The notes under the pieces were generated by a model. The model saw nothing but the letters and a program-made list of their open reading frames with translations, was not told the DNA's origin and searched no databases. 63,611 nt of DNA from CAYHYG01 sp964360835. Lineage in GTDB: Bacteria > Patescibacteriota > Patescibacteriia > UBA1558 > 2-01-FULL-52-15. The position numbers were made by a program, and so were the translations under genes. Positions within the stretch are counted from its first letter, which is position 1; every line of letters begins with the position of its first letter. Location of the stretch: contig CAYHYG010000001.1 in NCBI GenBank assembly GCA_964360835.1, positions 1-63,611 of the forward strand, in the 5' to 3' direction. Below, piece after piece: positions 57,726 through 63,611 of this stretch.

Positions 57726-58127
57726 TTATGGCTGCAGCAGATGTCGCTGTAAATTAATTAATTGCTTATTTAAAGTCGCGTCGTAGACCGTATCACCGTA
57801 GTAAATTCGGTAGCCCCCGAGAATCATCTGATCCAGATCCTCTCCTAATTCCACTTTCTTCTTCAACTCGTGCTCTAGCTTCTTCTTTATCTCGTGCCGC
57901 TGTGATTCACTCAGAGCTGTCCTGGAACTTACTCTGACCAAAACTGTCTTTTCTTCCTGACGGTGTACGTCAGCCAATAATGAAAGTATAACGCTACGTT
58001 TACTGAATAGCCGATGTTGTCTCAGCCAGCTGAAAAAATTATCAGTGATCTGATCGATTTCTTTGGGCTTCTTATCTTTGGTAGCCAGATATAACGCCCG
58101 CGCTATAATTTTTAAATTTGTCTTCAT
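57726..58127 (-). CDS. atpH: ATP synthase F1 delta subunit
   Basis: This subunit links F1 to the peripheral stalk. At 133 residues it is shorter than the usual 175-180. The C-terminal strands VLVRVSSRTALSESQRHEIKKKLEHEL and DLDQMILGGYRIYYGDTVYDATLNKQL match the family well (GGxxIxxGDxVxDxS). The N-terminal six-helix domain appears reduced. Position between atpF and atpA supports the call. Confidence 0.9.
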   Translation of the reverse strand: MKTNLKIIARALYLATKDKKPKEIDQITDNFFSWLRQHRLFSKRSVILSLLADVHRQEEKTVLVRVSSRTALSESQRHEIKKKLEHELKKKVELGEDLDQMILGGYRIYYGDTVYDATLNKQLINLQRHLLQP

Positions 58128-58168
58128 ACCTTCAGTTTTGATTTTTTACCTTTGAATTTTAACTTTTT

Positions 58169-58666
58169 TTACTTCCATTCCTTCAAACTCTGGCTAATTA
58201 ATTTCTTATCAACTGCGCTATCAACCTTAGTCTTCAAGACTCTGGCTGTAGCTTGCATGATCAACTCAGCGGCTTCAGCTTTGATTTCGGACATCATGAC
58301 TTCCTTTTCACTCTGAATCTGCTCCTTGGCTTGTGCTACTACTTGCGCCACTTTCTGTTCCGTCTGATCCAAAATTTCCTGACGTTTAAACTCTGCTTTC
58401 TTACTAGCTTCGGCAATAATTTCTACAGCTTCACGTTTGGCTTGGGCGATCTGTTTAGCAGATTCCTGAGACGTGCGCGCCACCTCAGTCTCAATTTGCT
58501 TGGCTTGATTTAGACTTTTGGCAATGGTGGCACTACGTTCTGTCATCGTCTTGAGTAATGGCTTGAGGGCAAAGCGATAAATAGCAAAGAAAACAATAAC
58601 AAAATTAACAAACTGAGCAGCCATTAATTTCCAATCAATGTGAAATGTAGTTATAAGTGCTTCCAT
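58169..58666 (-). CDS. atpF: ATP synthase Fo b subunit
   Basis: This is the peripheral stalk. In 165 residues, an N-terminal TM helix (WKLMAAQFVNFVIVFFAIYRFAL) is followed by a long charged coiled coil with Ala/Glu/Lys heptads (RTSQESAKQIAQAKREAVEI). Length and position between atpE and atpH are standard. There is no SD. Confidence 0.93.
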   Translation of the reverse strand: MEALITTFHIDWKLMAAQFVNFVIVFFAIYRFALKPLLKTMTERSATIAKSLNQAKQIETEVARTSQESAKQIAQAKREAVEIIAEASKKAEFKRQEILDQTEQKVAQVVAQAKEQIQSEKEVMMSEIKAEAAELIMQATARVLKTKVDSAVDKKLISQSLKEWK

Positions 58667-58740
58667 AGTTCTAATTTAAATATTTTAATCGAATATTTTT
58701 GCTATCATTTATTTTAACAGCAAAAATATTCTCAAAAACA

Positions 58741-58953
58741 TTAACTGATACTGAAGGCGATAATCAAAGCGTAAATGGCGATAGCTTCGGCAAAAGCTGA
58801 AACCAAAAGCATAGGCACCAAGATTTTACCGGCAGCCTCTGGGTTGCGGCCGATTGATTCCATAGCTTTAGCGCCGATTTTACCGATGGCAAACGCCGGG
58901 GCGATAGCACCGATAGCGATGGCAAACGCTTTGGCAATTGGGACTAGGTCCAT
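58741..58953 (-). CDS. atpE: ATP synthase Fo c subunit
   Basis: This is the rotor ring proteolipid. The 70-residue hairpin has a first helix AFAIAIGAIAPAFAIGKIGAKA, polar loop ESIGRNPEAAGKI and second helix with the ion-binding carboxylate Glu56 in SAFAEAIAIYALI. The Gly-rich GxGxGxG packing motif of typical c subunits is replaced by Ala and a Pro in helix 1 (GAIAPAFAIG). No Na-type Gln/Thr ligand set is obvious, so proton coupling is more likely. Lys43 lies in or next to the polar loop. Confidence 0.95.
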   Translation of the reverse strand: MDLVPIAKAFAIAIGAIAPAFAIGKIGAKAMESIGRNPEAAGKILVPMLLVSAFAEAIAIYALIIAFSIS

Positions 58954-59039
58954 AACATCTCTCCTTTTGATAATTCCGCTGGATTGGACAATTGATTGAT
59001 GTTTAATGTCCCCGATTGGAGTTATCTTAGCTTATTAGA

Positions 59040-59125
59040 TAGTTACGTGATTCGTAACTAGTAACTGGTAATTAGTAATTAGGGATGACCTAGTTACTGA
59101 TTACAAATTACTAATCACTAATGAC
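59040..59125. repeat. GTAACTAGTAACTGGTAATTAG repeat tract before atpE
   Basis: Low-complexity units AGTTAC/GTAACTAG/TAGTAATTAG fill the gap between atpB and atpE. They are the same family as 14592, 38082 and 49659. Confidence 0.6.
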
Positions 59126-60023
59126 TCTCCTCTGAATGATCCTGAGCCGCAATGGTAAAGTAAACCAGCGTCAATATGGCAAAAATCAACGCCTGAATAA
59201 TACCAACGATGACTTCCAGAAACATGAAAGGTATCGGTAAGATGAAGGCGAAGATTGAAGCCATAGCCATAAGTAAAACTTCGCCGGCAAAGATATTGCC
59301 GAATAAACGAAAAGAGAGCGAAGCTACTTTGGCCAGTTCACCGATAATCTCAATCAGACCAACAAAAAATTTAATCGGATTAACGATAACCGCAGCCATA
59401 TTGTGTTTCATGTCGGAGGGGATAGAAATCAAAGTCTGCACATTAATAAATTTATTAAAATATTTCCAACCACCCACTACCATGACACCAAAAATATTTG
59501 CCGCGATAACGGAAAATAAACCCATGGCCAAGGTAGTATTGATATCAGCCGTCGAGCCCCGGAAAAACGGAATGAATAGTGATTCGCCGCCATGTTCTTC
59601 TAGGTAGCCGATAGAACCAACTCCTGGGATTAAACCGAGCCAATTATTAACTAGGACAAATAAAAAAACGGAAAAGACTAATGGGAATACTTTCTCCGTT
59701 ATACGTCTGTCATTTGTGACAGAATCTGCCAAATTCATGGCGCCGTCTATAATGACCTCGGCAAAATTCTGTAGCTGACCAGGAATTCTTTTTATTTTTC
59801 TGCCAACAGTCAGACTTAGGACTATCAGGATGATGAGCGCTACCCAAGCAGTCAATAATGAATTGGTTATCGTAAAATTTTTAAACTGTAGTACTGGTTC
59901 GGCAAAAATTGTAGTTTCGTGACGAATTTCTGCGGTAGCGGCTTCCGTTTCATTTGCTTCAATCTCACCCCCTTCAAGTGTGGCGGTCTCGGCTACATTA
60001 TTATTTGTTACCTCTGTACTCAT
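59118..60023 (-). CDS. atpB: ATP synthase Fo a subunit
   Basis: This is the stator channel subunit. In 301 residues, an acidic N-terminal extension (residues 1-40, many Glu) precedes five to six TM helices. The essential Arg lies in GELAKVASLSFRLFGNIFAGEVLL, and the C-terminal helix has QALIFAILTLVYFTIAAQDH. The loop EEHGGESLFIPFFRGSTADINTTLA is typical. The ATG overlaps the atpI stop (ATGA). Confidence 0.96.
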   Translation of the reverse strand: MSTEVTNNNVAETATLEGGEIEANETEAATAEIRHETTIFAEPVLQFKNFTITNSLLTAWVALIILIVLSLTVGRKIKRIPGQLQNFAEVIIDGAMNLADSVTNDRRITEKVFPLVFSVFLFVLVNNWLGLIPGVGSIGYLEEHGGESLFIPFFRGSTADINTTLAMGLFSVIAANIFGVMVVGGWKYFNKFINVQTLISIPSDMKHNMAAVIVNPIKFFVGLIEIIGELAKVASLSFRLFGNIFAGEVLLMAMASIFAFILPIPFMFLEVIVGIIQALIFAILTLVYFTIAAQDHSEESH

Positions 60024-60277
60024 TCTTTTGAATTTTTAGCTTCTTGCTTCAGATACTCTTTGGCCATTTTAATAATTCCGACCAAAGTGACTACGAAAGC
60101 CAGTGCCATGGCGATCACAAATAGAATTGGCTCAGAGTCAAACTTTCTATCTAACCATTGCCCGCCATAGACCGCCAGAAGCGCGGGGATTATGATCCAG
60201 GCCGTGGCCGTGGTACCTATTTGTAGGGCTAAAGCCTGTGCAGATTTGTTGACTTGGTTTTTTGATTTCTCGTCCAT
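60020..60277 (-). CDS. AtpI/AtpZ-family ATP synthase assembly protein
   Basis: This 85-residue protein has two TM helices (ATAWIIIPALLAVYGGQWLDRKF; ILFVIAMALAFVVTLVGIIKMA), with the family motif GGQWLDRKF linking them. AtpI/AtpZ proteins help c-ring assembly or Mg transport for the complex. It is the first gene of the operon behind promoter 60312-60340 and overlaps atpB by 4 nt. Confidence 0.85.
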   Translation of the reverse strand: MDEKSKNQVNKSAQALALQIGTTATAWIIIPALLAVYGGQWLDRKFDSEPILFVIAMALAFVVTLVGIIKMAKEYLKQEAKNSKE

Positions 60278-60311
60278 GTTCTAAACAAAAAAACAGGCTG
60301 AAAGCGACATC

Positions 60312-60340
60312 AGTATATAGGAAAATGGCCTATCAGTCAA
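60312..60340 (-). promoter_or_regulatory. Promoter of the ATP synthase operon
   Basis: Minus strand TTGACT (60340-60335), 17-nt spacer, TATACT (60317-60312). Confidence 0.75.
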
Positions 60341-60357
60341 CGCAAAAAGACTAGCTA

Positions 60358-60386
60358 TTGACAATAATCGAAATATATGGTAATAT
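60358..60386 (+). promoter_or_regulatory. Promoter of the LysM-type gene
   Basis: TTGACA (60358-60363), 17-nt spacer, TAATAT (60381-60386). It is back-to-back with the atp promoter. Confidence 0.75.
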
Positions 60387-60396
60387 AATCTATTAC

Positions 60397-62019
60397 TTAG
60401 CCAAATCGGCTGGTATGGACATTCCCAACAAACAGGCCAAGTGCCTGCAAAAACCCAAAAAGGAGGATAAATTGAAAAGATTCCTGCTCGTCCTGGTTGC
60501 TGTTCTGGCCCTCACCCCACTGGCTCAGGCCCAACCCCTCGTTTTCATGGGTGAGGATGGGTACTACCACGTGACCAAGCCGGGCGACAGTCTGTGGCGC
60601 GTCGTGAACACCTGTAGCATACTCAGCAAGCACCTGGCCCTGTTCATCGAAAAATATAGGCATAAAATCGGTCTGCATAAATAAGAAAAATGGTCCTTCC
60701 ATTTCTTCAAAGGTTCCAGAAGTCGGCAACTTAATAGTAGCTATGGGCTGATGAGCATAGTAACTCAAAGTATCTCCTACTGGCCAAGCTAACTGATATA
60801 GCCGATCACCTGCTTGATATTGTAAAGCTACCGTCTGGCCAATTTCTTTCAGTTCAGAATCAAAATAAAAATGAAGCATTGGCATAATACTAAGCCCTAC
60901 TCGATAGCCGAACAAACAGGCAAATCCTAGACCCAGTAGGCCACTGAAAACATATACTTTCTGCCACTGCGGTCGCCATTGTAAAACTAAATGATACAGC
61001 AGGTGCATACTGCATACTAGTGAAATAGCTATGAACGGATAAGCTGGCAAAACGTACGTCGGTATATGCGTTTTAAATAGAGAAAATAATATAATAACTA
61101 CCAAGGCGGAGCCGAGCGACGCCAGCCATAACTTTTGTATAGTCTGATCGGACGTGATATGACGCCGCAATATGACTACCGCCACAGTTCCTACTATCCA
61201 TAAAAAATACCAGGGCTGGGCTAATTTCCACAGCGTCAAGAAATAATCATACCAATGAATTTGCTGCAGACCGAAACCTTCTGACGCCCTTTGCAAAATG
61301 TTGAACCCTAGATAGATCGACCAAAAATCTTGGCCATACAGCTTGGTCTGATATAGGTGCCAAGGAACAATAATTGTAAGCCCCAAAGCTAACCCATAAT
61401 ATAACCACCGATTACGCAACCAATCCCACTGCCTATAGACGAATGAAAATACAAACAACATTGGTAGCACGCTTATTGTCGTCACACTTTTCGTCATTAC
61501 TGCCAATCCTAATAGCGGACCGATCCAAATTGCAAATTGCTTCCGCTGCCAGCTAGCAACTAAAAAATACAAAGCAGAAATAAGCATAAGAATCAATAAA
61601 CTATCGACTCTTACTTGCCGCATGAGAATGTACCAATAAGGAATAGCCGTGAGCACCCCGATGGTCAGCACTGACCACCAACTACCAAGTCCTAATTTCC
61701 GTATTAGAAGATACACCATCAGACAGATAAAGATAGCTCCCAATACTGATGGCAAACGCAAGGCCCATTCCTGTGGACCGAATAGTGTGACCGAACCCAT
61801 AGCTAGCCAGAAATAAAGTGGTGGCTTCTCCAGCCACGGTTGACCCAAACGTTGCAGGGAAAAAATATTACCAGATTTCAGAGTATCTCTAGTTACCTGA
61901 CCATAAACTGCTTCATCGTAAGCAGTCAAAGGTAACTGATTAAGTTGCCAACAAAAAATAACGACACCAAGAATGATAATCGCTGCACCTACCCAGACTA
62001 ATACACTACGACGACTCAT
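60397..62019 (-). CDS. GT-C glycosyltransferase, ArnT/PMT-like
   Basis: The 540-codon frame has about 10-12 TM helices. The first periplasmic loop carries the catalytic acidic motif LTAYDEAVYGQVTRD, followed by WLEKPPLYFWL, as in ArnT and related polyprenyl-phosphate sugar transferases that modify lipids or proteins outside the membrane. The soluble C-terminal part is family-like up to about FFDEQGQVLAEYATG. The last 60-odd residues are antisense to the LysM-type gene and look unnatural, so the true C-terminus was probably lost at a junction near 60610. It starts 10 nt after rmuC. Confidence 0.85.
   Translation of the reverse strand: MSRRSVLVWVGAAIIILGVVIFCWQLNQLPLTAYDEAVYGQVTRDTLKSGNIFSLQRLGQPWLEKPPLYFWLAMGSVTLFGPQEWALRLPSVLGAIFICLMVYLLIRKLGLGSWWSVLTIGVLTAIPYWYILMRQVRVDSLLILMLISALYFLVASWQRKQFAIWIGPLLGLAVMTKSVTTISVLPMLFVFSFVYRQWDWLRNRWLYYGLALGLTIIVPWHLYQTKLYGQDFWSIYLGFNILQRASEGFGLQQIHWYDYFLTLWKLAQPWYFLWIVGTVAVVILRRHITSDQTIQKLWLASLGSALVVIILFSLFKTHIPTYVLPAYPFIAISLVCSMHLLYHLVLQWRPQWQKVYVFSGLLGLGFACLFGYRVGLSIMPMLHFYFDSELKEIGQTVALQYQAGDRLYQLAWPVGDTLSYYAHQPIATIKLPTSGTFEEMEGPFFLFMQTDFMPIFFDEQGQVLAEYATGVHDAPQTVARLGHVVVPILTHENEGLGLSQWGEGQNSNQDEQESFQFILLFGFLQALGLFVGNVHTSRFG
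60472..60684 (+). CDS. Secreted LysM-type protein, truncated
   Basis: The start is TTG 60472 behind AAGGAGGATAA, and the promoter is at 60358. It encodes a signal peptide (MKRFLLVLVAVLALTPLAQA), then GYYHVTKPGDSLWRVV, the opening of a LysM domain (peptidoglycan binding). After residue 43 or so LysM similarity stops and the frame is simply antisense to the glycosyltransferase gene, ending at 60684. The gene therefore appears to be a 5' fragment fused to the neighbour's 3' end by deletion, inversion or misassembly. Confidence 0.6.
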   Translation: MKRFLLVLVAVLALTPLAQAQPLVFMGEDGYYHVTKPGDSLWRVVNTCSILSKHLALFIEKYRHKIGLHK

Positions 62020-62028
62020 ACGAGCTGA

Positions 62029-63093
62029 TTACTCTTCCATCCTAGGTCTTTCCAGCATTGGCGACTCCTCAAGACCGCTTTCAACTTCTGTAATTTTCAT
62101 AACATCCTTATCAATTTTCTTAAATTCATTCTTTGTGACCTCATATGTCCCCACGACCGTATTCAACTGAGTACCTAATTTTTTATAGAACGCTTCATAG
62201 TTGATTAGGTGTTTCTGCATTAGTTCAACATTCTTCTTTATTTGTTTGGCTGACTCATCAAATTTCAAAGCACGAAGACCGAAAAGAACAGTCTGTAAAT
62301 ATGCCAATAAATTGGTAGGTGAGACTATAATAACACGATACTTTGTGGCGGCACGCTGAATTAAGTTTTCGCTCGATTCATCCAGAGATCCGACTTTATT
62401 AATCAATAGATCATAATATATAGCCTCGTGAGGTATAAACATAAAAGCAAAATCTAATGTCCCTTTGTCTGGTCTAATATATTTTCCGGTCTCCTGAATT
62501 CTTTTTTTGAGATCATTCACAAAAACCTTTTCATACTTTTCCCTTTCTTCATTACTTACTGCCTCGACAAGACGATTATAATTTTCGATAGAGAACTTAG
62601 CATCAATCGGAATCAAGCCATCACTAGCCTTCACCACAGCATCGACTATGAGTTCTTGCCCTTCATCATCCTTACCTAAACGAAATTGAGTTTCATAGGC
62701 TTCTGGCGGTAAAACATTCTTTAATGTCTGTTCAAGAAAATATTCACCTAATATACCTCTCTGTTTAGGATTTTTTAAAATATCTTGCAAATTCTTTAAC
62801 TGATCGGCAAAATTTATTACCTGCTTATTTGTTTCCTCGAGTTTAGTCAACTGAGCTGCTGTCTCACGTGAGAGTTTCGATGTTTCAAAAAAATGATCCT
62901 GTATTTGTTTTGCAGACATTCCCAACTTCTGATCCAAAGCTTTGTTCAAATCCTGTACCTGATTTTGTAGCAATAACATTGACTTATCGTCACTGGGTTT
63001 ACCGAGACTCTGCAGACGATTGAGGATAATAATAATGCCAACAATCAAGATGATGGCCACTACTACTAAGGCGATAATAATTACTGTTTCCAT
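62029..63093 (-). CDS. rmuC: DNA recombination protein RmuC
   Basis: This 354-residue protein has an N-terminal TM anchor (VIIIALVVVAIILIVGIIIIL), a coiled coil (VQDLNKALDQKLGMSAKQIQ) and the RmuC nuclease-like core: GILGEYFLEQTLKNVLPPEAY, ELIVDAVVKASDGLIPIDAKFS, and FMFIPHEAIYYDLL. RmuC limits DNA inversions in E. coli; its core belongs to the PD-(D/E)XK superfamily. The gene is spaced 9 nt from tatD and 9 nt from the glycosyltransferase. Confidence 0.93.
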   Translation of the reverse strand: METVIIIALVVVAIILIVGIIIILNRLQSLGKPSDDKSMLLLQNQVQDLNKALDQKLGMSAKQIQDHFFETSKLSRETAAQLTKLEETNKQVINFADQLKNLQDILKNPKQRGILGEYFLEQTLKNVLPPEAYETQFRLGKDDEGQELIVDAVVKASDGLIPIDAKFSIENYNRLVEAVSNEEREKYEKVFVNDLKKRIQETGKYIRPDKGTLDFAFMFIPHEAIYYDLLINKVGSLDESSENLIQRAATKYRVIIVSPTNLLAYLQTVLFGLRALKFDESAKQIKKNVELMQKHLINYEAFYKKLGTQLNTVVGTYEVTKNEFKKIDKDVMKITEVESGLEESPMLERPRMEE

Positions 63094-63102
63094 AATCGGA
63101 TG

Positions 63103-63600
63103 TTATAAATTAAACAATTTCTTCGCACTCTTCCCTGTCTGTTCGATCACCTCTTCCAAACTCATTCCTTTGATTTCGGCAATCTTTCTGGCCACTTCAA
63201 TAACATAAATCGGCTCATTACGTTTACCGCGATATGGCTCAGGACTAAGGAAAGGAGCGTCTGTCTCTATCAAAATTTTGTCCAGTGAAACTTCCTTTAT
63301 AATCTGCTCCAAAACACCAGTTTTGTCAAAAGTAATAATTCCAGTAATGCCAAGGTAATAGCCCAAGCGTGTAGCCTCGTGAGCTTCTATCAATGTGCCG
63401 CCAAAACAGTGGATAACGGCCCTCTCGACTGACCGTTCAGCCAGAAGCTTCATGATTCGTTGATAAGCCTCCGGTTCATCTTTACCATTGCGTCCATGGA
63501 CTATCAACGGCAAATTATTATCTTGGGCCAGGATTATCTGCTGTTCAAAGGTCTCCTGCTGTAGATCTTTAACCTGCTGACGTTCAGTCTGGTCTATCGG
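63103..63600 (-). CDS. TatD-family metal-dependent hydrolase, 5' incomplete
   Basis: The C-terminal two thirds of a TatD DNase: LPLIVHGR with a metal His, AVIHCFGG with a second His, and KILIETDAPFLSPEPYRGKRN with the catalytic Asp. The frame is open upstream to an in-frame TGA at 63603-63601. Beyond that, only two codons (TAT CGT) remain before the window end; these would match the Tyr-Arg that precedes Pro-Ile-Asp in the family. No start codon lies between the TGA and 63513. It is either disrupted or has a sequence error at the edge. Confidence 0.75.
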   Translation of the reverse strand, partial: PIDQTERQQVKDLQQETFEQQIILAQDNNLPLIVHGRNGKDEPEAYQRIMKLLAERSVERAVIHCFGGTLIEAHEATRLGYYLGITGIITFDKTGVLEQIIKEVSLDKILIETDAPFLSPEPYRGKRNEPIYVIEVARKIAEIKGMSLEEVIEQTGKSAKKLFNL

Positions 63601-63611
63601 TCAACGATAAA

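Noticed and set aside
63601..63603. TGA recoding as glycine (code 25) because of an in-frame TGA in tatD
   Set aside because: TGA ends other genes here, for example atpI (60022-60020) and the peptide at 2938, and no core gene contains internal TGA.
1..63611. CRISPR arrays, tRNAs, rRNAs, IS elements or prophage
   Set aside because: No regularly spaced repeats, cloverleaf with CCA/TTC arm, transposase or phage structural genes were recognised on reading the gaps and ORFs.

Overview
The window looks like a chromosomal scaffold of a Candidate Phyla Radiation (Patescibacteria) bacterium. Small core genes sit in tightly overlapping operons. Most core genes lack a Shine-Dalgarno (SD) sequence, and several have a -10 box 6-8 nt before the start codon, so their mRNAs are probably leaderless. 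The threonyl-tRNA synthetase lacks its TGS domain, and there are many lineage-specific single-TM or secreted orphans and dispersed palindromic repeats. TGA is used as a stop (for example atpI/atpB and the peptide ending at 2938), so the Gly-TGA code of Gracilibacteria/SR1 does not apply. A run of ten N at 3095-3104 shows this is a scaffold. No tRNA, rRNA, IS element, prophage or CRISPR array was found.

Layout. 1-1.5 kb: gap and a partner gene. 1.6-2.9 kb: a radical SAM/SPASM enzyme followed by a 40-codon peptide ending in Cys-x-Cys-x-Cys, a candidate RiPP system. 3.1-6.0 kb: an AT-rich accessory block of HExxH proteins, a nucleotidyltransferase and a methyltransferase, three of them frameshifted at A-runs. 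6.0-10.9 kb: rpsB-tsf (with a tiny Cys-rich ORF after tsf), a CofE-like ligase overlapping a RibD-like reductase, a membrane protein and an ATP-grasp enzyme. 11.1-13.4 kb: rpmE, prfA, prmC, then a three-way-junction RNA candidate. 13.5-19.6 kb: a divergent pair including a STAS protein, rplY, a caspase-like protein, rodA and small membrane proteins. 19.6-29 kb: dnaE, thrS, miaB, miaA and orphans. 29-37 kb: two secreted Cys paralogs, then gatB with a dTTP-supply block (tmk, tdk, a tandem ThyX, dut, a dNMP kinase-like gene, dCMP deaminase). 37-46.5 kb: a zinc ribbon, secE-nusG-rplK-rplA, gyrB, pheS-pheT, a DciA-like gene. 46.5-52.8 kb: an orphan, a UvrD-type helicase-nuclease, small zinc proteins, two carbonic-anhydrase-like proteins. 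52.8-60.3 kb: a complete F1Fo ATP synthase operon carrying a SET-domain methyltransferase gene between atpA and atpG. 60.3-63.6 kb: a truncated LysM gene converging on a GT-C glycosyltransferase, rmuC, and a tatD 5'-truncated or broken at the window edge.

How the genes fit together. The core is translation (S2, L1, L11, L25, L31, EF-Ts, RF1 and its methylase, ThrRS, PheRS, GatB, MiaA/B), replication and repair (DnaE, GyrB, helicase, RmuC), energy (GAPDH, ATP synthase) and thymidylate supply. Set against this are isolated small genes, each with its own TTGACA-type promoter, strong GGAGG ribosome site and hairpin terminator: the ATP-grasp gene, STAS, secreted Cys proteins, zinc ribbons, a carbonic-anhydrase-like gene and the LysM gene. 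The strongest leads for undescribed biology are the radical SAM/Cys-peptide pair, the SET gene inside the ATP synthase operon, the caspase-like protein, the tandem ThyX with complementary motif loss, and palindromic repeats that have become coding sequence in miaA and the helicase.
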